Below are positions 57,475-64,000 of a stretch of 64,000 bases of DNA, piece after piece. The notes under the pieces were generated by a model. That model saw nothing but the letters and a program-made list of their open reading frames with translations, was not told where the DNA came from and ran no database searches. Numbering within the stretch: position 1 is the stretch's first letter; every line of letters begins with the position of its first letter. Position numbers and translations under genes: made by a program. This DNA is from an uncultured Acetatifactor sp. (GTDB taxonomy: Bacteria; Bacillota; Clostridia; Lachnospirales; Lachnospiraceae): positions 13,796-77,795 of the forward strand of contig NZ_CAJUCP010000023.1 in assembly GCF_910585425.1 (NCBI RefSeq), read 5' to 3'.

Positions 57475-60237
57475 ATGAAGATTGTGATCATTGGCGGCGT
57501 AGCCGCCGGAACAAAAGTAGCCGCGAAATTGAAGCGTGAGAGCCCCCAGGACGAAATCGTCCTCTACACCAAAGGAAAGGACATCTCTTACGCCGGGTGC
57601 GGGCTTCCCTACTACATCGGCGGCGCCATCGAGACGGAGGGGGAGCTGATCGTGAACACCCCTGCCAAGTTCATGGGGCTTACGGGCACCAGGGTACATA
57701 CCGGGATGGAAGCGGTGGCGGTAGACCCGGCGGCAAAGACGGTTTCCCTGCGCAGGATTGGTGCGGAGCCTGGCAGCCAGGAAGCGCAGCCGCCGACAGG
57801 AGGGGGAAATGGGGCGGAGCCTGGCAGCCAGGGAGCGCAGCAGCCAACAGATGGGGGAAATGGGGCGGAACCCCGGAACCCCGGCACAGTTTCCGGCGAA
57901 AAGGGAGCGGAGTTGTCAGGGACAGAATCTGACGGCATCCTGTCCCAGAGCCGGGAAGTGGAGCTGGTAAAATATGACAAGCTTGTCATTGCCGTAGGCG
58001 CGGAAAGCTCCATCCCCCCTGTGGAGGGCACAGGGCTTCCCGGCGTGTTCACGGTGCGCACGCCCCAGGATGCCATCGGCTGCAGAAAGTATGCCGAGGA
58101 TCGGGGATGCAAGCGGGCAGTTGTGGTAGGCGGGGGATTCATCGGCCTGGAGGTGGCCGAGAACCTGATGGCAAAGGGGCTTTCCGTCACTGTGATGGAC
58201 ATGGCGCCCCAGCTGATGCCCAATATCTTCGATGCCGAAATGGCGGATTATATCCGGCGGAGGCTCCAGGAGAAGGGCATGCGCATCCTCACCGGGACGG
58301 CGCTGAACGCCATCGTGGGCGAGGACAGGGTCGCCGGCGTCCGGACTGGGGCGGGGACTCTGCCGGCGGAGATGGTCATCCTGGCGGCAGGCATCCGTCC
58401 CGCCACGAAATTCCTGGCGGACACAGGGCTGGAGATGGACAGGGGCTGCATCCTCACGGACGAATGCCAGCGCACCAACCTGCCGGACATCTATGCGGCG
58501 GGGGACTGCGCTTTGGTGAAGAACCGCATCACGGGACGCACCCAGTGGTCTGCCATGGGCTCCACTGCCAATATCGCGGGTCGGGCGCTGGCGCTTTCCC
58601 TGAGCGGGCAGGAGACGCCTTATCCGGGCTGTCTGGGGACGGGCGTGGTGAAGCTGTCCGACCATCTGAACGCAGCCCGCACAGGCCTTACGGAAGAACA
58701 GGCCAGGGCAGCCGGATTCCAGGTAATCTCCGCCCTGTGCGTCACCGACGACAAGGCCCATTACTATCCGGATTCCGCCATGTTCGTCACCAAGCTGATC
58801 GCCGATGGGGAGAGCCATAGGCTGCTGGGGATGCAGGTCATGGGCGCTGGGGCTGTGGATAAGATGGCGGACATTGCGGTCACGGGGATTTCTTTTGGCG
58901 CGAAAGTGGAAGATTTCCTGACCCTGGACTTTGCCTATGCGCCGCCTTTTTCCACTGCCATCCATCCTTTTGCGGCGGCCTGCGGGGTGCTGGTGAACAA
59001 GATGACCGGGCGGCTGGAATCCTTTACCCCGGCGGAATATGCCTCCGGCGCGGCGGCAGGGTATCGCCTTATCGACGCCCATCCGGCTGCGGCTCTGCCC
59101 GGCGGGGAGTGGTTCGATCTGACCAGACCGGAGGAGTCTTCCGCGAAGTATGACAAGGCGGAGAAGCTGCTGCTGGTCTGCGCCAGGGGCAAGAGAGGGT
59201 ATCTTATTCAGAACAAGCTGAAAGCCCTGGGATTCACCAATACCTGTGTGCTGGAAGGCGGTTCTACGTTTAATGTGATCAAGAGGGCGGTTCCCGCAGG
59301 GGGGAAGCTGTCTCCCGAGGAGATCAAGCGGGTGAAAGGCCTGGGGTGCCTTCAGGATAAGCGATACGGGGATGTGTTCAATGTCCGTGTGATTACCAGG
59401 AACGGCAAGATCACCACGGAGGAGCACCGTGCCATCGCGGAGGGAGCGGAGCGCTTCGGCAGCGGGGAGATCACCATGACCACCCGTCTCACCATGGAGA
59501 TTCAGGGGGTGCCCTATGCCAACATTGATGCTTTGATCGCTTTCCTGGCGGAGCATAACCTGGAGACTGGCGGTACAGGCTCGCTGGTGCGCCCTGTGGT
59601 GTCCTGCAAGGGAACTACCTGCCAGTACGGCCTGATTGATACTTTTGACCTGAGCGAGAAGATTCATGAGCGGTTCTACAAGGGGTATCATGGCGTGACC
59701 CTGCCCCATAAGTTCAAGATTGCCGTGGGGGGATGTCCCAACAACTGTGTGAAGCCTGATTTGAACGATTTAGGGATTGTGGGACAGAGGGTGCCGCTGT
59801 TCGACTATTCCAAGTGCAAGGGCTGTGGGAAATGCCAGGTGGAGACTGCCTGTCCCATCAAGATCGCCAAGGTGGAAGAGGGCTGTCTCCAGGTGGAGAC
59901 GGATGCCTGCAATGGCTGTGGGCGCTGTAAAGGGAAATGTCCTTTCGGTGTCACGGAGGAGTACATGGAGGGCTGTAAGATTTATATCGGCGGCAGATGG
60001 GGCAAGAAGATTGCCAACGGTCGTCCCCTGGATAAGCTGTTCACCAGCGAGGAGGAAGTGCTGGATACCATAGAGCGGGCTATCCTGTTCTTCCGGGACG
60101 AGGGCATCACCGGCGAGCGTTTCGCGGATACGGTGAACCGTCTGGGATTTGACTATGTACAGGATAAGCTGCTCCATGCGGAGATTGATAAGTCGGCGGT
60201 GCTGGAGAAGAAGGTCAAGGGCGGGGCTACCTGTTGA
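57475..60237 (+). CDS. CoA-disulfide reductase / rhodanese / siroheme reductase / ferredoxin fusion
   Basis: 920 residues from ATG 57475, nine bases after AGGAGG; ATG 57469 is too close. (1) Residues ~1-520: FAD/NAD reductase, IIGGVAAGTKVAAKLKR, redox Cys in YAGCGLPYYIGG, VVVGGGFIGLEVAENL, YAAGDCAL. A low-complexity insert (residues ~96-165) with a 17-residue repeat interrupts it before YDKLVIAVGA. (2) ~560-640: rhodanese-like with Cys in LLLVCARGKRG. (3) ~645-780: sulfite/nitrite reductase domain with SCKGTTCQYG (C-x4-C) and GGCPNNC (C-x3-C) for siroheme-[4Fe-4S]. (4) ~783-840: ferredoxin with CKGCGKC and CNGCGRCKGKCPFG. A sulfur-reducing role is likely. Confidence 0.85.
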   Translation: MKIVIIGGVAAGTKVAAKLKRESPQDEIVLYTKGKDISYAGCGLPYYIGGAIETEGELIVNTPAKFMGLTGTRVHTGMEAVAVDPAAKTVSLRRIGAEPGSQEAQPPTGGGNGAEPGSQGAQQPTDGGNGAEPRNPGTVSGEKGAELSGTESDGILSQSREVELVKYDKLVIAVGAESSIPPVEGTGLPGVFTVRTPQDAIGCRKYAEDRGCKRAVVVGGGFIGLEVAENLMAKGLSVTVMDMAPQLMPNIFDAEMADYIRRRLQEKGMRILTGTALNAIVGEDRVAGVRTGAGTLPAEMVILAAGIRPATKFLADTGLEMDRGCILTDECQRTNLPDIYAAGDCALVKNRITGRTQWSAMGSTANIAGRALALSLSGQETPYPGCLGTGVVKLSDHLNAARTGLTEEQARAAGFQVISALCVTDDKAHYYPDSAMFVTKLIADGESHRLLGMQVMGAGAVDKMADIAVTGISFGAKVEDFLTLDFAYAPPFSTAIHPFAAACGVLVNKMTGRLESFTPAEYASGAAAGYRLIDAHPAAALPGGEWFDLTRPEESSAKYDKAEKLLLVCARGKRGYLIQNKLKALGFTNTCVLEGGSTFNVIKRAVPAGGKLSPEEIKRVKGLGCLQDKRYGDVFNVRVITRNGKITTEEHRAIAEGAERFGSGEITMTTRLTMEIQGVPYANIDALIAFLAEHNLETGGTGSLVRPVVSCKGTTCQYGLIDTFDLSEKIHERFYKGYHGVTLPHKFKIAVGGCPNNCVKPDLNDLGIVGQRVPLFDYSKCKGCGKCQVETACPIKIAKVEEGCLQVETDACNGCGRCKGKCPFGVTEEYMEGCKIYIGGRWGKKIANGRPLDKLFTSEEEVLDTIERAILFFRDEGITGERFADTVNRLGFDYVQDKLLHAEIDKSAVLEKKVKGGATC
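57760..57890 (+). repeat. 51-bp tandem repeat in the CoA-disulfide reductase domain
   Basis: Units at 57760, 57811 and (partial) 57862, period 51, encoding GAEPGSQxAQxPTxGGN. Confidence 0.9.
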
Positions 60238-60890
60238 TAGGAAGGTGCTGGAGATGCGGTGTGAGTAGCGGCGGGGGATTGCTGGGGAGGAGGACGGGAG
60301 ACAGACAGGAGATGGGAGTCTGGCAGGCCTGTGTGATGCAGAGTGGGATTGCTGTGGGCTGAAAGCCAGCATCCCGTCGCTCTTGTCCGAAAAAACCTGC
60401 CAGGATTGGTATCCTGTGTGATGTAGAGGGGAATCCCCGTGTAGGGAGCCATGAGTCTGGCAGGCTTGTGTGATGCAGAGGGGGGATTGCTGTGGGCTGA
60501 AAGCCCGTATCCCGCCGCCCCGTCCGAAAAAACTGCCGGAATCGGTATCCTGTGGGAGGAAGTCAGGAGCCAGGCAGGCCTGTGTGATGCAGAGTGGGAT
60601 TGCTGTGGGCTGAAAGCCGATATCCCGCCGCCTATGACCGAAAAACCCCTGCCGGAATTGGTATCCTGTGGGAGGAAGTCAGGAGCTAGGTAGGCCTGTG
60701 TGATGTAGAGGGGGATTGCTGTGGGCTGAAAGCCAGCATCCCGTCTCCCTCGTCCGAAAAAACCGTGCCGGAATCGGTATCCTGTGTGATGCAGAGCAGG
60801 ATTCCTGTGGGCTGAAAGCCCGTATCCCGTCTCCCCCGGCCGAAAAAATCCCTGCCGGAATCGGTGTGGGTATCCGATTTCCGGCAGGGA
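60238..60890. repeat. Noncoding tandem array of ~115-bp units ending in a long hairpin
   Basis: Five copies share a core (G/C)CTGTGGGCTGAAAGCC starting at 60351, 60489, 60602, 60718 and 60804 (steps 138, 113, 116, 86). Each core is followed by ATCCCG, CCGAAAAAA and a GCCGGAATCGGTATCC-type segment. Within units GGGCT/AGCCC and CCG/CGG can form small hairpins. No frame stays open with a supported start. With the following 240 bases (to 61130, nothing recognised) it fills an 893-base gap between the fusion gene and the minus-strand SUKH gene. Confidence 0.85.
60849..60890. terminator. Hairpin closing the tandem array
   Basis: TCCCTGCCGGAA (60849-60860) pairs perfectly with TTCCGGCAGGGA (60879-60890), and TCGG/CCGA extend the stem inward. 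No T-run follows, so termination is only one possibility. Confidence 0.55.
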
Positions 60891-61130
60891 TAGGCTTGGC
60901 TTCCATTTTGCTGTCCAGTGCTTATGGCGGAAAGCTTTCGTAGAAAGCAGGTATGTTCCGCCTGCCGCCTATGGTCTGCCACCCGTGTGCCTGATCCAAA
61001 AGTACACTAGGGACGATTTGGCTCGGCTCCATACGTCTTTGCCGATGCCTCCCCAGGAGGCTGTGCCCTGGGGAGGCTGTACCCCTTGGTGCCGTCAGGC
61101 GATTCCGGAGGGATATCTGTATTCCGTCTA

Positions 61131-61913
61131 TTAGAAATCGTATTCCAGCATCTCCAGAAACTCCTCCAAATCATCATCCGTCAGGGAATACTGTTCCTGT
61201 ACGGGTCTTAACGCTTCGTATATGCAGTCCGGATCCTCCTCCATTCTGTCCATCAGACAGTCGTAATCCGTGATTTCACACTTATCCCGCAAGGCATTTA
61301 CGATGGCTTCTTTGGCCGCTTTTTGCAGCGATTCGGGATCCCTGTCGTTCAGTATCTCATCCAGATAAGTGAGCAGATTCTGAGACACGAATGTCATCTT
61401 TTCGTCTATCTGCTCCCGTGTCACCGTCTTTTCATCGAAGTCGAACAGTATCTCATGGTCGATCTGGTAGATGCCGCACTTTTCTTCCTCGGGCATCTCC
61501 GCCAGTCGGATGCAACGGATGAAATAGCACTCGCTGTCCCAGGTGAAAGGCAGATAGCCATATTTGACCAGCAACGGATTCCATGCGTGCAAAATACCTT
61601 CAAAAGGCTTATAAAGCGAATTCCTTCCAATGGGTGTCTCGAAAAAATGATGATACACGGTGAGAAAGGCCTTCAGGGAAAGGGGGAGCTTTGCGCCGAT
61701 TTTCCTTTCCAGCGCTTCGATCTCTTCCTCCCTGATATCAGCCGGAATCATCTTCCACCTTTTCCACTCCTTTTCAGGCTCCGCGTCATCGCTCCACATT
61801 TCCTTATTCCTGTTCCCGAAAGGCATCATAAGCGCTGATTCGGACTGAGAGAGCTTGTGGTAATATTGTTCAAAAAAATTTTTCATGTACTGCCGATATT
61901 CTGTGTACGTCAT
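61131..61913 (-). CDS. SMI1/KNR4 (SUKH) family protein
   Basis: 260 residues from the ATG at 61913, GGGAGG upstream. The central REEEIEALERKIGAKLPLSLKAFLTVYHHFFE is the SUKH core helix pair, and FTWDSECYFIRCIRLAEM and GIYQIDHEILFDFD complete the fold. The acidic C-terminus ends LTDDDLEEFLEMLEYDF. SUKH proteins often act as immunity proteins to secreted toxins, but no toxin gene is adjacent in the window. An upstream in-frame extension crosses repeats and is not preferred. Confidence 0.78.
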   Translation of the reverse strand: MTYTEYRQYMKNFFEQYYHKLSQSESALMMPFGNRNKEMWSDDAEPEKEWKRWKMIPADIREEEIEALERKIGAKLPLSLKAFLTVYHHFFETPIGRNSLYKPFEGILHAWNPLLVKYGYLPFTWDSECYFIRCIRLAEMPEEEKCGIYQIDHEILFDFDEKTVTREQIDEKMTFVSQNLLTYLDEILNDRDPESLQKAAKEAIVNALRDKCEITDYDCLMDRMEEDPDCIYEALRPVQEQYSLTDDDLEEFLEMLEYDF

Positions 61914-61935
61914 GGCGTTTTGCCTCCCTCTGGTG

Positions 61936-62095
61936 ATGAGATATTCCCGGAATTTCCAGACTACATATTGCGCGGCTTTCAGGAACTCCTTTGGAGCGGT
62001 TCCTCCCAGCTTTCCATGAGATATCCTCTGGGAATCTCCAGGCCGCATATCACGCGGCTTTCTAAAGCTCCTCTGAGCCGATTCCCCACTGCTCC
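61936..62095. repeat. Two diverged ~80-bp repeats
   Basis: ATGAGATAT begins copies at 61936 and 62016 (period 80), both continuing through GGAAT-TCCAG, GCGGCTTTC and GAGC segments. A weaker third copy may follow to ~62160. The period is not a multiple of three and no gene is supported; this fills the 309-base gap between the SUKH and nitroreductase genes. Confidence 0.55.
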
Positions 62096-62222
62096 GGGTG
62101 CTGTCCGACTCAAATGCCGGATTCCGCCTCCAAAGATTCCGGGAGACTATATGTGCCGTCCTGCCATAATGCCTGATGCTGCTTTCTGAAATTCCGGGAA
62201 CTTAGGATGGATTCCTTTCCGT

Positions 62223-62753
62223 TTACAGATAAGTGACCTGGGCGTCGGCATCGTAGGTATGGGGCTCCTTGGTGACCGCCTTATGCCCGAAAGCGATGGC
62301 GATTTTGTACTCATAGTCCGCGGGGAAGTCCAGGGCAGCGGCGAAATGCGCTTTCTTCTCCCCCTGCATCGCATCCAGGATGCAGCCGATGATCAGGCTC
62401 CCCAGCCCAAGGCCTTCCGCCGCCAGAGCCATGTTCTCCACGGCGATGCCCGCGTCCAGGGATCCCCATTTGTAGGTGCTGTCAGCGCTGAGGATCACCA
62501 CGGTGGGCGCTTCGTAGTAAAAGTTGTGGGTGGGGGAAACGATGTCCCGCAGACGGTTCTTCTCGTCCTCCAGCTCCAGTAAGATGGGATTGTCTCCTTT
62601 CAGCACGGTGAAATGCACTTCCTGCCGGTTGGCCGCCGTGGGCGCCTGGAGCCCGGCCTGTATCAGGGCGTTGATCTGTGCGTCGCTCAACGCCTCCTTT
62701 GTATATCCTCTTGTGGAGCAGCGGTTCTTGATTGCTTCGATGACTTGGCTCAT
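62223..62753 (-). CDS. Nitroreductase family FMN-dependent oxidoreductase
   Basis: 176 residues from the ATG at 62753, AAAGGAGGG upstream. IKNRCSTRGYTKEALSDAQI binds FMN phosphate (Arg-x-Ser/Cys-x-Arg pattern). LQAPTAANRQEVHF, DAGIAVENMALAAEGLGLGS and the terminal KIAIAFGHK are family motifs. It reduces nitro, quinone or enone compounds with NAD(P)H; natural substrate unknown. Confidence 0.9.
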   Translation of the reverse strand: MSQVIEAIKNRCSTRGYTKEALSDAQINALIQAGLQAPTAANRQEVHFTVLKGDNPILLELEDEKNRLRDIVSPTHNFYYEAPTVVILSADSTYKWGSLDAGIAVENMALAAEGLGLGSLIIGCILDAMQGEKKAHFAAALDFPADYEYKIAIAFGHKAVTKEPHTYDADAQVTYL

Positions 62754-62831
62754 GTAATAGCCCTCCTTTCTCTCTGTATTTCAGTATATTTTATGGACGG
62801 TTCTTTGTCAACGCTGCTGCGTTCCCGGCCG

Positions 62832-63047
62832 CTATAAAAATGAAGCTGTTACAAGTTTGCTGACTTTCGCCCCGGAATAACCGTCGTCCGTGTACCATTT
62901 CAGATTGCCGAAGCCGTTCTGTTTGGCGTAGTTTTCAAGGATTCGCTTCTGGTTGCTTATGGAATTGCTCTCGCCTTGCAGCTCGTCCTTGTGGGATAAT
63001 GTCGGATAAAGGGCGGAATCAATGTTTTCTGCCTGCACTTCGGGCAA
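62832..63047 (-). pseudogene. N-terminal fragment of a serine site-specific recombinase
   Basis: AENIDSALYPTLSHKDELQG followed by ESNSISNQKRIL and WYTDDGYSGA is the start of the large serine recombinases of clostridial mobilisable elements (catalytic Ser in the S-x-S-I-x-N-Q region). After YSGA the sequence diverges and stops; the rest of the ~500-residue enzyme is absent. Its 5' side is fused to the KTR fragment. Confidence 0.7.
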
Positions 63048-63148
63048 TAGAGCGGAAAGTTTTTTAATTCGGTATCTGCCTGTATCTGTAACCTTGTCTT
63101 ATTTCCGCAAATAGGGCAGCGCACCCATTCTGAAATCACACTTACCAT
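62957..63148 (-). pseudogene. Cysteine-rich KTR protein fragment
   Basis: VISEWVRCPICGNKTRLQI followed by DTELKNFPLYCPKCRQ matches the cysteine-rich KTR proteins of integrative elements, with two C-P-x-C zinc ribbons. After CPKCRQKTLI the usual ending is replaced by residues that are the recombinase gene read in another frame, so a deletion joined the two genes. Confidence 0.65.
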
Positions 63149-63149
63149 A

Positions 63150-63908
63150 TCATTTATTCCTCGTATCATTCGTATTTTCCCATTGATTTTTCGGAAGTGT
63201 TCTTGTAAGGATTAAGTTATAGGCAATCGTTATAAATATCAGAATAAATACATGAACAAGGTGCTTTTCCATGGTAATATCTGTTTTATTTACAAAAATA
63301 CTAAGAGTGTTAATAGCAGAATGGACAATAATGCAGGGGAACAGACTTCCGCCACGATAAAAAATCGTTACAAACAAGAAGCCTAGCGCAATCGCAAAGC
63401 AAATTTGACACAAATTAGTTGCCAAGTCCATACCGCTGCCATTAAATAAATTTATTAAATGTCCGACACCAAAGGTTACACTTGAGATAATGATTGCAGA
63501 TTTTACATTCTCTTTTGCGATTGATACAAACAGGAAACCTCTGAAAATCACTTCTTCCAAAAATCCAACGCATAGCATACACGCAATAGAGCAAACCGTT
63601 TCCGATAGCGAATAATTGACAGCAACGCCATTCCAAAGATTTCCTGTTGCTATGATAAAAAGTGGCACATAGTAAAGAAACCGACGGACGGGAACAGGTG
63701 ATTTACAAAGTCCATACCGTTCCTGTAGATTGTTTTTTCGGATAAAGGTAAAAAGAATAATGGTCAGTACAATACAAAAAACAGCATTTGCAGAGTATTC
63801 AATCCCTATTTTTTTATTTAATGGATATGCTAAAGATTGCAGCACACAATAAAACACTATCCATACAATCGCAAAAGTCTGCTCGTTTTTCTCATATAAC
63901 TTTTTCAT
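63150..63908 (-). CDS. CPBP (CAAX) family intramembrane metalloprotease
   Basis: 252 residues, ATG at 63908, AGGAGG upstream. Seven to eight hydrophobic helices. The catalytic motifs are EEVIFRGFLF (Glu-Glu-x3-Arg), FGVGHLINLF (His) and CIIVHSAINTL (His). Family members process prenylated proteins or give bacteriocin self-immunity. The coding DNA is far more AT-rich than the rest of the window, and together with the adjacent KTR and recombinase fragments this suggests arrival on a mobile element. Confidence 0.88.
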   Translation of the reverse strand: MKKLYEKNEQTFAIVWIVFYCVLQSLAYPLNKKIGIEYSANAVFCIVLTIILFTFIRKNNLQERYGLCKSPVPVRRFLYYVPLFIIATGNLWNGVAVNYSLSETVCSIACMLCVGFLEEVIFRGFLFVSIAKENVKSAIIISSVTFGVGHLINLFNGSGMDLATNLCQICFAIALGFLFVTIFYRGGSLFPCIIVHSAINTLSIFVNKTDITMEKHLVHVFILIFITIAYNLILTRTLPKNQWENTNDTRNK

Positions 63909-64000
63909 TTCATTTCCTCCTGTATCGCTAATATCGCACCTGTGTATACCCGTTCCAAATGGGTTGTTATAAGTTTTTCATCATACTCCAATGAATTGTT

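Noticed and set aside
60451..60693. Small gene inside the ~115-bp array
   Set aside because: The frame is a chance product of the repeats, with no ribosome binding site and no consistent frame between units.
60328..60890. CRISPR array
   Set aside because: Units are over 80 bases, similar along their whole length, with no short constant repeat plus unique spacers, and no cas genes are present in the window.

Overview
The window looks like chromosomal DNA from a Gram-positive anaerobe of the Lachnospiraceae or a related clostridial family. The basis is gene content: a BlaI/BlaR1-type pair, YitT, YfhO, QueH, a cysteine-rich KTR fragment, a CAAX protease and DUF4422 glycan enzymes, together with strong AGGAGG ribosome binding sites and TTGACA/TATAAT promoters. 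Most of the DNA is visibly GC-rich. Two stretches are AT-rich, the middle of the glycan cluster (about 3.1-8.6 kb) and the right end (about 63.1-64 kb), and both look acquired. No species is claimed.

Layout. 1-12.4 kb: a surface-polysaccharide cluster, all on +, with a methyltransferase end, two sugar-nucleotide epimerases, GT4, GT8, GT11 and DUF4422 glycosyltransferases, an FkbM methyltransferase and an alpha/beta hydrolase. Five of its proteins carry a similar ~100-residue Rossmann-like module joined to different catalytic domains. 12.7-17.9 kb: a probable CDP-polyol supply unit (ketose-phosphate 3-epimerase, IspD/TarI-type cytidylyltransferase, GatD-type polyol-phosphate dehydrogenase) with an AAA-like ATPase/PD-(D/E)XK gene coupled into its middle. 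18-29.3 kb: a class I amidotransferase-fold hydrolase, YfhO, YitT, a BlaI/BlaR1-like sensor pair with its own operator-promoter, a lipoprotein and a secreted degenerate LytM protein. 29.5-39.4 kb: a sugar kinase, RecJ, CarA-CarB and a membrane-spermidine synthase fusion. 39.4-47.4 kb: two paralogous coiled-coil genes about 5 kb apart, a GH2 enzyme with a divergent AraC regulator, superoxide dismutase, QueH and ArgS. 47.5-53.7 kb: a decayed patchwork around an intact CydDC-like ABC exporter, with two nearly identical 134-bp repeats. 53.8-64 kb: a PP2C phosphatase, a VOC protein, an AAA ATPase with a frameshifted E-x-K partner, a four-part CoA-disulfide reductase/rhodanese/siroheme reductase/ferredoxin fusion, a noncoding tandem array, a SUKH protein, a nitroreductase, mobile-element fragments and a CAAX protease.

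The most striking thread is short tandem DNA repeats (18, 21, 33, 45, 51, 72, 75 and about 115 bp) scattered across the window. Several sit in frame inside conserved enzymes (CarB, the polyol dehydrogenase, the CoA-disulfide reductase fusion) at loops or domain junctions. RecJ, a BlaR1-like protein and an ABC transporter have similar low-complexity insertions without a clean repeat. This suggests a genome in which minisatellite growth is frequent and is tolerated where it stays in frame.

All calls come from reading the sequence. Family names rest on remembered motifs, and no database search was run.
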